DNA of 64,000 nucleotides, taken from Gambelia wislizenii (lineage: Eukaryota; Chordata; Lepidosauria; Squamata; Crotaphytidae). Of the stretch, positions 22,774 through 32,952 are shown in pieces. The DNA is taken from NCBI GenBank assembly GCA_030847615.1, contig JAUMIR010000015.1:7395501-7459500 (forward strand), in the 5' to 3' direction. Both the position numbers and the translations under genes were made by a program. The notes beneath the pieces were generated by a model. The model made no database searches, was not told the origin of the DNA, and saw nothing but the letters and a program-made list of their open reading frames with translations. The first letter of the stretch is position 1, and every line of letters starts with the position of its first letter.

Positions 22774-24604
22774 CTGGAAAAAAATTGGAAGAGAAGGGAA
22801 TGAGATGAAAGAAACACATTTCGTACTACTTACTTCTCTTTCCTAAATCAGACATTTCTTTACCATTGGAATATTACTATCGCTTCAAGCATTCAGGATA
22901 TGAAGAGTTTTCTTAGACATTTTCAGAATGGCATACATATTCTTAGATTCACATTCTGTTGTAGTTTTTTTCCTACTGGTTTCTGAGGGACTCTTTAGAT
23001 ACATTTTGTACCTTTCACCTTGAAGATAGCAAGGTCATTCTACTAACTGTGGAGACTGAATACAGGTTACAGAGTGAGAGCTTCAGAGATCAACCGCATG
23101 CTAGAACAGTGAACCCAAGACCTTTGCTTGCAATCAACTCTTATACTTTCCCGTCTTCCTTTTTCTCTCCTTTTCACTCATCACTTATCAAATCTTCCTT
23201 CAGAATGAAGGAAGCCCACCCAGCACTCTGATGCCTTCTCAAAGAAGTAAATCTGCAGCTTGTAACATGGGATCATAGCTTTCTCCAAGCTCTGAGATGT
23301 TTCTCTCTGAGATGTTCTCATGAGCCAACAGTGTGATGCGGCAGCTAAAAAGGCCAATGCAATTTTGGGCTGTATCAATAGAAGTATAGTGTCTAGATCA
23401 AGGGAAGTAATAGTGCCACTCTATTCTGCCTTGGTCAGACCTCACTTAGAATACTGTGTCCAGTTCTGGGCACCACAATTCAGAAAGGATATTGACAAAT
23501 TGGAGCGTGTCCAGAGAAGGACAACTAAAATGGTGAAAGGTCTGGAAACAATGCCTTATGAGGAGAGACTTAGGGAGCTGGGTATGTTTAGCCTGGAAAA
23601 AAGACGGTTTAGAGGCGATATGATAGCCCTGTTTAAGTATTTGAAGGGATGTCACGCTGAGGATGGAGCAGGCTTGTTTTCTGCTGCTCCAGAGATTGGA
23701 ACACGGAGCAATGGGTGCAAGCTCCAGGAACAGAGATTCCACCTCAACATGAGGAGGAACTTTTTGACAGTAAGAGCTGTTCGGCAGTGGAACACACTCC
23801 CTCGGAGTGTGGTGGGGTCTCCTTCCTTGGAGGTCTTTAAACAGAGGCTGGATGGCCATCTGTCGGGGATGCTTTGATTGTGATTTCCTGCGTGGCAGGG
23901 GGGTTGGACTGGATGGCCCTCGTGGTCTCTTCCAACTCTGCAATTCTATGATTCTATGATTCTTCCCCACTCATGACTATCATGGGCTCATGATTGCTCA
24001 GGAACCAGGCAGGTTACATTCCAATGGCAAGTTGGCAACCTTATGCTAAGAACCTTGGGATGATATCCCTTAAGTTTTAGATTTAGTCCTCAATGGAATT
24101 TGTGATGAAAGACCCATGTTGGTTCACCATCTCCCTATGAAGTCCTTCCTGAAAAAGGATAATGGAACTTCCTATACAATATATATTCTCACCAGTTGGA
24201 GACACTCACCTCTAGGGTTGCAAGATCAGGGCTATTCTTGACTTTCATCTTTTACCTAAGAACCTTTGGGAAATATCCATTTTTTTAACATGTGATCCTT
24301 ACTGGAATTTGGGCTCAGAGACTGAGGATAGTCCCCTGTCTCCCTATGAACATCCTTTCTTAAAATGATATGGACCCTCCTCTAACACCCACATTCAAAC
24401 CATTTTAGAGATACTGTTATATATCACTGCAATGAAGAACTGCAGGTATTTGTTGGGCAACTGATAGACCCATGAGGGATGGAAGAGTCTTGGTAAAGAA
24501 GAGCAAGGTTGTATCTAGCCCGGTACCGCATTTTTGACAGTACCCTGGTAAATATCTCTGAGACAATCAGAATGATATCATGAAGTCAATAAAAATTGAC
24601 TTAC
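22774..24604 (-). other. 5'-UTR intron of beta-keratin gene 1
   Basis: The acceptor CCAG lies at 22774-22777 and the donor GTAAGT at 24599-24604 (minus strand), giving an intron of about 1.83 kb just upstream of the ATG. A single intron in the 5' UTR is the usual architecture of reptile beta-keratin genes. It now contains a CR1 (23313-23963). It also holds two diverged copies of a ~150-bp segment (about 24035-24180 and 24225-24390), which share AAGAACCTT(T)GGG and TCTCCCTATGAA stretches. Confidence 0.75.
23313..23963 (+). mobile_element. CR1 LINE, 5'-truncated, in the beta-keratin intron
   Basis: The 185-codon open frame 23320-23877 encodes the last part of CR1 ORF2 ([20 protein letters not shown] through [11 protein letters not shown]), followed by the 3' UTR and ATTCTATG repeats. 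It is antisense to the keratin gene and splits one arm of an inverted repeat. The open frame suggests a fairly young copy. Confidence 0.92.
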
Positions 24605-24676
24605 CTGCTTCTCCAAGTAGATCTAATGAAGATAGCAAAGTGAAGTGAAGCTGCTGAAATTGAAGAGAGAAGGTAA
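24605..24676 (-). other. non-coding exon 1 of beta-keratin gene 1
   Basis: The minus strand reads about 70 bases from the expected start site to TTGGAGAAGCAG followed by the donor GTAAGTC. The 5' end is placed about 27 bases after the TATA box, so it is approximate. The same motif CAGCA(G/A)CTTCACTT...GGAGAAGCAG occurs at 32322-32374 on the other strand. Confidence 0.7.
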
Positions 24677-24700
24677 TAGAAGCATAGAATCATAGGTCGG

Positions 24701-24900
24701 GCTTTTATACAGTTTTTTCATCATTAGGGAACCACCCATTTTGGTTTGTATTTTACTTTGCTGTACAAAATTTTCTTGTCATGTGCAAAATCTCTGAAAT
24801 AAGCAGAATGAAGTTGAGACTTAAGCTGTGTTTTCATGACTGTCATTGATTGATCTCAAGACAGCTTGCTTCAATGGATGCAGATTAGGGAAAGATGAGT
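24701..24900 (-). promoter_or_regulatory. beta-keratin gene 1 promoter
   Basis: A TATA box, GTATAAAAGC on the minus strand, occupies 24701-24710. About 155 bases upstream of it a block (24843-24878, GCTGTCTTGAGATCAATCAA on the minus strand) recurs at an equal distance before the orphan exon 1 at 32322-32374. The conserved spacing suggests a functional element of keratinocyte-specific control, but the binding factor is unknown. Confidence 0.7.
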
Positions 24901-25339
24901 TTTTAAAAAGTTAGAAAACTAATTAGTAACACATGTGGGAATGTGAGATGATCAAAATATATTAAAAATATCCTTTTAATATCAGAAACAAATATTTAAA
25001 AAGGGAACTTTGAAAATGGCACAGTTTTCAAATCATATTTGCAGTTTGGGACTTATTCTGAGTAAAATTCTATTTGCATGAAAATACAATCCCAGCCTTT
25101 TTCTGTGTAGCAAACACAGTGCATTGCTATGTTCTTTACTTCTATACAGAAATATTATTTCCTGTAAAGAAAAAAAAACTGTTTTCTATGCAGAAAAAGG
25201 CTGCTTTATGAGCTGAATAACCACATTGAAATTTTGTGCAAACTGTCTCACATCTTGTCAGCACTGGCTGCTTAATCCGGGGCCAGTTTGGTGCATTATG
25301 CTCCTGACTGGCCCAGGATTGCCCGTAACAACAGGATTG
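24901..25339. other. unclassified sequence with a dispersed-repeat copy
   Basis: It contains one copy (25048-25080) of a short family, GGGACTT...AAAATTC, also seen at 35797, 36381 and 46937. No gene was seen. Confidence 0.4.
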
Positions 25340-25465
25340 CCCAGGAATGTAACCTGCCTAGCACCTGTGCAATCATGAGCCTGTGATAGTCATGAGTTGG
25401 GAAGAGAAACATCTCAGAGCTTGGAGAAAGCTATGATCCCATATTACAATCTGTTGATTTACTTC

Positions 25466-25637
25466 ATTAAGAGCTGTTCAGCAGTAGAATGCACTGCCTC
25501 AGAGTGTGGTGGCATCTTCTTCTTTGGAGGTTTTTAAGCAGAGGCTGGATGGCCTCTGTTGGGAATGCTTTATTCCTACATGGCATGGGATTGAACTGGA
25601 TGGCCCTTGCGGTCTCTTCCAACTCTATGATTCTATG
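25466..25637 (+). mobile_element. old CR1 LINE 3' fragment
   Basis: A diverged copy of the AGAGCTGTTC...GAATGCACTGCCTCAG segment, then the 3' UTR and ATTCTATGA ending. It has several substitutions relative to the other copies. Confidence 0.85.
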
Positions 25638-26627
25638 AATGGTGGCCACATGCACAGGGCCCAGTCCAGCATGGAAGCATTTTGTCATCCACACATGCTA
25701 GCCAGGCTGGCATCACATCAGCCCTGCTGGCCCATCCCCTTGTTTCTGGTGCTGCCAATGCCTTGCCAGCCAAGAAGCTCCCTGTGAGAGCCTGGTCAGT
25801 AGTGTCAGCTCTGCTGAGGTCAGAAATAAGCACCCACACATGTGGTCACATGTGTGTCCCTCTCCCTCTCCTCATTGACCACACAGAAGCCCCATTCTGA
25901 CCTCAGCAGAAGTGACCACACCAGGAAGACTTTCCACAGCTGCTTGGTCAGCAAGGTGGCGATCACGGGAGCACAGTGAATGGGATGGCCTGTCTTCAGA
26001 GCCACTGCCACTGCCTCCTCCTTGCAGGAAGAAGCCAGACCAGCCTGTCTGGTATGGTATGGTTGCTTCTGCTGAGGGCAGAATGGGATGCCCATGCAAT
26101 CAACAATGGAGTAACCCCCACCTTTTTGACCACATGTCTGTACACTTGTTTCTGGTCTCAGCAGAAGCAGTGGTGCACCAGGTAGTCTTTTCACAGAGAC
26201 CCTGCTTGTGAGGAAATGCCTAAGCGGCTCTAAAGGCAAGCCATCCCCTTCCCTGCACTGCTCAGGCAGGAGGGATGGTCTTGTTCTTACCATGTGGACA
26301 ACTAGATGGGCCAAATTGGACCTGATCCAGCTGTCCACACACCAACAGAACCTGAAAGCAATTCAGGGTTTCTACAAAAAATCTGACTTTCCCCTGACTT
26401 TGCTTAGTGTGGAGCAAAGTCAGCTTAATGGCTAAAAACATCATTGCCTCCCAAGAAGTAGCATCATGAGGACTGCCAGCACCAGATTTGAGATGAGTAT
26501 GGGATTTCTGTCCCATATGGATATGGCCTCAGTCCCTATCTGTGAAGAATCTTGTCAGACTAGTATTCTTCTTTTCAGAGTTTCTGGATACAATTAAACC
26601 ATTATTTCAACCATTTTGCAAGGAATA
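25638..26627. other. unclassified GC-richer sequence
   Basis: Several overlapping short frames on both strands show no domain and conflict with each other. A loose internal repetition of CAGCAGAAG/GACCTCAGCAGAAG is present. I could not assign a function. Confidence 0.35.
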
Positions 26628-27225
26628 AATCAAAGCATTCCCAACAGATGGCCATCCAGCCTTTGTTTAAACATCTCCAAAGGAGACTCCACCACACTTC
26701 AAGGCAGCATGTTCCACTGTTGAAGAGCTCTTACTGTCAGGAAGTTCTTCCTAATGTTTAGATAGAATCTACTTTCCTGTAGTTTGAACCCATTGTTCCA
26801 TGTCCTAGTCTCTGTAGTCAAAGAAAACAAGCTTGCTCTATCCTAAGTATGAAATCCCTTCAAACATTTAAGCATGGCTATCATGTCACCTCTTAACCTC
26901 CTCTTCCCCAGGCTAAACATACCCAGCTCCCCAAGCCATTTCTCATAGGACATGGTTTCCAGACCTCTTATCATTTTGGTCTCCCTTCTCTGGACGTGTT
27001 CCAAATTGTCCATATCCTTCTTGAATTGTGGTGCCCAGAACTGGATACAGTATTCCAAGTGAGGTCTGACTAAAGCAAACAGAGAGACATGATTACTTCC
27101 ATTGATCTAGACACTATATTCCTATTGATGCAGCCCAGAATTGCATTGGCTTTTTTAGCTTCCGCATTACACTGCTGACTCATGTTCAGTTTGTGGTCCA
27201 CTAAGACGCCTTAGTGGTCCACTTG
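26628..27225 (-). mobile_element. old CR1 LINE fragment
   Basis: On the minus strand it encodes degenerate CR1 ORF2 C-terminal sequence ([20 protein letters not shown], then [19 protein letters not shown]) and older 3' sequence. It lacks the terminal repeats and is more diverged than neighbouring copies. Confidence 0.85.
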
Positions 27226-27359
27226 ATCATTTTCACATGTACTGCTATGAAGCCAGGTGTCACCAATCCTATACACTCAGGACTTGTTTTTTGTTCATAG
27301 GAAACAGAATCTTCTGTGCAGAAAATCAATTTTTTCCATCCTCTATGGTTTCAGCCATT

Positions 27360-27720
27360 TCTAGGATGGAGGACCATCACCTCCCAAAAATAGTATTCTA
27401 TGGTGAACTCACTATGGGTCAGCATAAGAGGGGCACTCCAAAAAAGTGATACAAGGACTCCCTGAATCAACATCTCAGGCTCGGGCAAATTGATCACCAA
27501 CAATGGTCTGCACTGGCCTCACATCAGGAGGCATGGAGACACACTATCCACAGTGCTGCAGCCTTATTTGAGAACTCACGCCGAACAAGTCTTGAAGAGA
27601 AATGACAACGCAGAAAAAATCACAACCCGGAAATGTCACCCAAGGAGACCTTCTGCTGTGCTTTCTGCAACTGGACTTTTTTGTCTCGGATTGGCCTTTT
27701 TAGTCATCAGTGTGCTGTGA
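27360..27720 (+). mobile_element. LINE (clade uncertain) ORF2 C-terminal fragment
   Basis: It shares sequence with 41170-41950 (RMEDHHLPKIVFYGEL, then RGTPKK followed by a stop, then a conserved 3' segment with CTTTTTAGTCATCA). It belongs to a non-LTR element whose RT piece lies at 28087-28680 and 45041-45760. I could not place the clade. It faces the next fragment head-to-head. Confidence 0.65.
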
Positions 27721-27724
27721 TCAA

Positions 27725-28655
27725 TTTGGCCGAGCTTGAGATGTTGTTTCAGGGAGTCCTTGTATCACTTTTTTGAAGCGCCCCTCTTACGCTGACCCAT
27801 GGTGAATCACCGTAGAGTTCTATTTTTGGAAGGGGATGGTCATCTGTCCTAGAAATGTGCCCTTCCCAGCGCAGCTGTATTCTCAATATCATGGCCTCAG
27901 TGCTGATGATCCCTGCTCGCTCAAGGACAGCAACATTTGTCACATAGTCAGCCCAGTGTATATTTTAGATAGTACGTATACAGCGCTGATGAATGTGTTT
28001 GAGGAGTCGTAAGTGTTGGCAATAGTTGACCCATGTTTCAGACACATAAAGGAGAATAGACAGTACAATGACTCTATACACATTGATTATTTGCTTCGCC
28101 TCAGGTGTTTATTACTCCAGACTCTTCTGTAAAGTCTTCCAAATGTACTATATGCCTTTGCTAGTCTGTGATCGATCTCTTTGTCAATCTTGGCATCTGA
28201 GAAGATGATGCTTCCCAGGTAGGTGAACTGCTGAACGGACTTGAGCACAGATTTGCCAACGGCAATGTGGGGGTGGTGGTGTTCGTCCTGTGGTGCAGGC
28301 TGGTAAAGAACTTCCATTTTCTTCAAGTTGACTTCCAGCCCAAACAGCTCTGCAGCTGTTGCGAAGCAGGATGTTAGGTGCTGCAGAGCTGCCTCTGTGT
28401 GGGCAACAAGGGCAACATCAGAGAAGAGCAGCTCATGGACTAGATAGTTTAGAGTCTTAATGTGAGCCCTCAGACGGCTTAAGTTAAACAAGCTACCATC
28501 AATACGGTAATGTATATAGATGCTGTCTTCTTCTTTGAGCTCTGCCATAGTCCTTTGGAGCATCATACTGAAGAAGATTGTAAATAAAGTTGGAGGAAGA
28601 ACACAACCTTGCTTCACTCCATTAGTTATTAAAAAGGGCTCTGAAAGAGCATGCA
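27725..28655 (-). pseudogene. LINE (clade uncertain) reverse transcriptase fragment
   Basis: On the minus strand 28087-28680 encodes an RT palm-to-thumb region: a NGVKQGCVLPPTLFTIFF block (like the RQGCPLSP motif of RTs), then LLFSDVALVAHTEAALQHL, where the active site FADD has become FSDV, then LFGLEVNLKKMEVLYQP and FTYLGSII. 27749-27943 encodes the C-terminal part (GIISTEAMILRIQLRWEGH). The active-site change and frame breaks show it is dead. Sister copies are at 41170-41950 and 44238-45760. Confidence 0.75.
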
Positions 28656-29830
28656 TAATATGGCAATGCAGACAGAACAAAATGAATTAGATAAAGTATT
28701 TTTTGACAATGGTAAACATCATATAGCCAAGTATTACAACATATTGTTAGAAAGAGAGTTGGAGGATGAACAAGTTAAAGACCACATAATAAGATGGGCG
28801 AGAGAGAGAGGTCATGTATTAGAAATCGAAAGGTGGGGAAAATTGTGGAAATACATGCAGAAATTGTCCCAAGCTATGAAAGAGAACATGCAAAAATGTT
28901 TTTTCAATGGCACCTTACACCAGTTAGACTAGATAAAATTTACAAAATGGGTGAAAGGATTTGTTGGAAATAAGGGGAAACAGAGGGAACTTTCTTTCAA
29001 ATGTGGTGGAGGTGCCAAATGCCAAATGCCAAAAAAAGAAAAGAAAAAAGAAAAGAAAATGATACATATTAAAATAAGTGAGATTCTGGGAATAAACTTC
29101 GCTCAAGAACCAGAGACCTATCTTCTAAACATGGTAGATAAAATTGATGTGGTCAATATAAAGAACAAAAAGAGGATACTGATGTACATGATAACGAATG
29201 CAAGAATCATTTACGCTAAACACTGGAAAGAAAAAGATACTAACAATTGAGGACTGGCTAAACAAATTATATGATACTTTAGATACGGATAGACTCACAG
29301 CCCTTCTGAAAGGAAAACCTGTAGACAGAGTAGAAAAAGAATGGGAGCTTGTAAAAAAAATGAAAAACACATTGGGAAAAAGACAGTTAGGAAAGTGTGA
29401 ATCGGACTTAGCCCACAAAATGTATGAATGATCAGGATTAACCTGGGAACATATATAAATGAGAAAGGATATGTTGAAATAGTTGTAAGGAAAATACAGA
29501 AGATGACCACAAGGAACGAGGAACTCTCATATGCTAAGGTTTCAGAATTATGCATTGAAAGAAAATACAGGCAATATAAATAAACTAGTAGGAAGGAATA
29601 TGTAAGAAGATATAGATGCAAGCAGAGAAAGAGTCAATGTAAATATGTTTGGAGATGTAAACTAGATAAGATGAGAAGAAATGTAATTAATTGCAAAGAA
29701 AGTTGACAAGATAGCTGTCTTCTTATGTTAAAAAATTTTAAGAGAAAAAAAAGTTACAAGAAATGTACAATTTAAGAGTTGTTGTATCTTCTTTATTGTA
29801 TGATTGTGACTTAATAAAAAAAAGAGAAAT
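28656..29830 (+). mobile_element. 5'-truncated L1, ORF2 C-terminus and 3' UTR
   Basis: 28651-28932 encodes the post-RT region (LDKVFFDNGKHHIAKYY, IIRWARERGHVLEIERWG), similar to 10760-10940 of the plus-strand L1. A degenerate Cys segment (ICWK) and C-terminal pieces to 29431 follow, then a 3' UTR ending in an A-rich tail near 29815-29830. Confidence 0.8.
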
Positions 29831-30002
29831 GAATTAAACAGGAAATGATGTCAGCTCACTGCCTGTTGTTAATAAAGGCCATATGGCACATCCCTTAGAA
29901 ATCATTTGAGGGCAACAATGATTTTTGTGGGCTGTGCAGGATCTCCTAGAGGAATAATATACCCCAGAGGAAAGGTGGTATACTGAATGAATGAATGAAT
30001 GA

Positions 30003-30034
<32 letters not shown>

Positions 30035-30376
30035 AATGGCCCTTAATCTTCCATAGTTAACCACACCTGAAGTACACCATAGTGGAAACAGCTTTACCTA
30101 CTGGATCTTTCAGCATCAGATTGCTGAGAGGTTTGTTTGTTTCATTCTTCAGATGCACTTCCGAACTTTTTTTTCACTTTCTTCATTCATTTGGCAGGTG
30201 TTTCTGGTTTTGTTTTGTTTTGTTTTTTTAGTCAAATATAGGAGAAATTGAAACTGACATTTATCCATGCCTTACCTCCATTTTTGCTTTGAACTCAATA
30301 CTAGAAATCTCAACACAGGATAGAAAACAGAGTTTGATTGCAGCAAATGCACAGGGTCAGGAACCTTGCAGATCTC

Positions 30377-30586
30377 TCAATTCCTTCGAGAGCCAAGACA
30401 AAACTGGACCCCAAACTTCTCAGCTGTTTTGATCTTACAGTCAGCTTTCTTGAGGATTCTGCTGTCCAAACCATGGCAGTTAGAATCTAATTTAGATGGC
30501 ATTTTCATCTGATCATCAAGATACATTGCTGACTTCTTTGTTTCAAAAATCAGCTTGTGCTTTAAGATAAAATCTCCAAGAACCAA
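30377..30586 (-). other. unrecognised short open frame, 69 codons
   Basis: A Lys-rich frame with the segments KKSAMYLDDQMKMP, DSRILKKADCKIK and AEKFGVQFCLG has a protein-like composition and ends in TGA. No splice signals, poly(A) signal or partner exon were clear. It may be a fragment of a processed pseudogene. I do not recognise the family. Confidence 0.2.
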
Positions 30587-31889
30587 TTAACATTATTAAC
30601 ATGCACAGCATTTTTAAAGGCTTTTCTGAAACCAAGGAATGGGTGTCCTCTATAATGGCTTTGTTATCTCTCTGTTCCTGACAAGTCTCCTTTGCCTTGA
30701 TTTGCTAATTTAAAAAGAAATATTCAGAAAAGTGAATTAAGAAAAGAGAATTTATGCTGTAGAAGAGAGAAAGAAGGAAAGCAAGGCCGCCATTAGCCTT
30801 TGGCTCTTGGAGAGTTTCCTTTTGCCTTGGTAGGTGATCCTGTCAAAGCCTTGGCTGATCTCTGGAATAGAGAAATGACCAAGGCAGTGGATATGACTGC
30901 TCCTAAGCATTGCCTCTCATGGAGTGAAACCAAGGGAGACCCCTTGTTCACCTGGAAGCTGACAGTGATGAAGTGAGTGGGACGGAGACTAGAGCAATGA
31001 TGGTAGAAGACTTGGAATGAGTTCAACTGAACATGGGCTAGAGCTTATTGGAAAGTGTACAATGTCTTTCTTCACTGCCACCATTGCACCTGCACAGTGT
31101 TGTTCATTGGAGCTGTTTCACCTTTTGCATTCTGCCCCTCAAGAGCAATATATACACCATTCCGTTGCCCATTGTGAAGAGTTTGCACAACACCTTGTAG
31201 ATAAAATAGCTCAGATACGCTCTGATGGATGCTGTTGTTGATACAGTAATATCAGCTAGAAGAGAATCCAGTTCTTTCCTAGTTCAAATTTGGTTTATTG
31301 CATTGATTAAAATAGATATGCTGCTGCAACCCAGGACCAAAATCTGTGTTTCTCAACCTCCTTTCACTACCCATCAATGATGACACCACTAAACAAACAA
31401 ACAAACAAACAAACAAACATTTGAGCTAAACAGAGGACAAAAAGGAAAGGGGGTGGAGTGTAAAAGTCTTTGTAAAATGGATTTTCACTGTCAAGAGGCT
31501 TTGTTAACTGAGGTATGTCTGTACTCTACTTTACCAAGATTGTGTCTTTGTATGTTTGTGACAGAGAGTGTGTGTGCATGTACACTCTTCTTTGTTTTTT
31601 AGTGTGAGAATGAAAAAAGTGAAAATTTGATTGCATATAAAGTATGTGTCCAGCAATGAAATATTGCAAGAAAGGAATCCTGATAAGAGAGCATATGAGA
31701 TTCCTTTGGTATTCTGCTGAATCTTGACGGTTGCAGTTGTGTGTTCCTGAAACTGAAGCAGTCATGAATTTCTTATTGGAAGAGATTCCCCTTTCCTTTC
31801 ACTGCATATGCTGACTCTTCCAAATGGAGAGCAAGAAGCATCTCCCCTTCAGGGGTTCACAGCATATGAACCTGAGACACACTTCTACC

Positions 31890-31990
31890 CAACCTTTCTC
31901 TCAAGATGCCAGCCACAGAAGCAGGCAGAAAGTCAGAAAGAAACTATTCTAGAACATGGCCTCACAGCCTGGAAAAAACCAAGCACAGAC
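31890..31990 (+). repeat. Penelope-type terminal repeat fragment
   Basis: It matches 39186-39306 (AAGATGCCAGCCACAGAAGC, GTCAGAAAGAAACT, GGCCTCACAGCCTGGAAAA) and, in reverse, 11556-11660. Confidence 0.6.
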
Positions 31991-32136
31991 ATTTTTAAAA
32001 AAGCAATTAAGAACACACCCAAACAAAGAATATTAAATGCTTGAAAGAAAATAATGAGTGCGTCTTTTGGAAGCATTTTGATTATCTCTGATCCCTCCCT
32101 TCTAATTAGTTTACAAATTGCTTTGTTACTCTGCAC

Positions 32137-32374
32137 TGCAAGATATCTTGAGGTCAATCAAAGAGAAGACAAAACCAGCATAATTGTTAAATTCTTTCTG
32201 CTTAGTAAAATAATTATTGGAGATTAAAAGAAAATTGTTTGCCAGGATGTGGGGAAAAAACAGCTAAGCAACTCACAAGATGCTGTAAGGACTCTATAAA
32301 ATCTCCACCACTTTTTAGTTCCAGCAACTTCACTTGAGTTTTCTGTCTTCACTATATTTCCTTTGGAGAAGCAG
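32137..32374 (+). promoter_or_regulatory. orphan beta-keratin promoter and exon 1 (no coding exon found)
   Basis: The plus strand carries an upstream block (32137-32165, GATATCTTGAGGTCAATCAA) and a TATA box (32295-32301, TATAAAA). An exon-1-like segment ends GGAGAAGCAG at 32374. Each part matches the minus-strand promoter and exon 1 of gene 1 in order and spacing. The donor that should read GTAAGT reads ATACAT, so normal splicing is lost. I found no core-box coding exon in the next several kilobases. It is probably a decayed duplicate of the gene's 5' half, or its coding exon was deleted. Confidence 0.7.
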
Positions 32375-32717
32375 ATACATTTATCAGTATACAGTCAAAA
32401 ATGAGAAGCCAGCATAAAAAGAACTTCTTTTCTGATTTACCAGGAATCTTCCTTCTTATTTGTCCAACAAATGCCTAGATAACTACATAATGGGAATATC
32501 TTCAACTAGTTTGAGTATGGAGTTTGGAGGAAAGTCCTTCTTTCTTCCTCAGAAATGAGAAAGAATGAACATAATGGAATATGAGATTAAGGATACTTAT
32601 GTCATTTTGAAAATGTCTAAGGAAACTTACAATATTCTGAAAATGCTAATATTTCCATTCTAATAATATTAGTAGGACTTTAGGCAGGATACTGTCCAAA
32701 AGTGAGACAGTAGACTC
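32375..32717. other. unclassified sequence after the orphan exon 1
   Basis: No coding exon, acceptor with core box, or known repeat is visible. Confidence 0.4.
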
Positions 32718-32950
32718 CAGTTGTCCCTCCATATTCATGGATTTAGCATTCACGGATATTAGTATTCCCGGCTTGAAAAAATTCTTTAAAAAATAATCCA
32801 AAAAGCAAACCTTGATTTTGCCATCTTATACAAGGGACACCATTTTGCTATGTTATTGCATATAATGGGACTTGAGTATTCACGGATTTGGGTATTCATG
32901 GGGGTGGGGTGTCCTGGAACCAAACCCCAGTGAATGTGAAGGGACAACCG
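32718..32950. mobile_element. Tigger-like non-autonomous DNA transposon (MITE)
   Basis: The left end is CAGTTGTCCCTCCATATTCA and the right end, reversed, is CGGTTGTCCCTTCACATTCA, giving imperfect ~20-base terminal inverted repeats. A TA follows the right end (32951-32952). The internal sequence (TATTCACGGATTTGG) is typical of Tigger/pogo-like MITEs. No transposase is encoded. Confidence 0.7.
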
Positions 32951-32952
32951 TA

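Larger units (their letters stand above)
23232..25462. repeat. inverted repeat arms flanking the beta-keratin promoter
   Basis: Left arm: 23232-23312 plus 23964-24030, interrupted by a CR1. Right arm: about 25340-25462. The reverse complement of the left arm (AATGTAACCTGCCT, CATGATAGTCATGAGT, AAACATCTCAGAGCTTGGAG) matches the right arm with a few substitutions over about 125 bases once the CR1 is removed. The arms lie on either side of exon 1 and the TATA box. Confidence 0.8.
29831..32130. other. mostly unclassified intergenic region
   Basis: Microsatellites are present: GAAT then GAAA repeats at 29985-30036 and an AAAC repeat at 31391-31420. 30835-31160 resembles decayed L2-type LINE coding sequence between endonuclease and RT (TAPKHCLSWSET). 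A Penelope-type terminal repeat lies at 31890-31990. The remaining sequence is unassigned. Confidence 0.5.

Noticed and set aside
25638..26520. Cluster of overlapping frames on both strands suggesting a gene
   Set aside because: No domain, mutual conflict, and no splice or poly(A) signals that agree with one frame.
29985..30036. GAAT/GAAA repeat as a regulatory element
   Set aside because: An ordinary microsatellite at the end of a decayed repeat.
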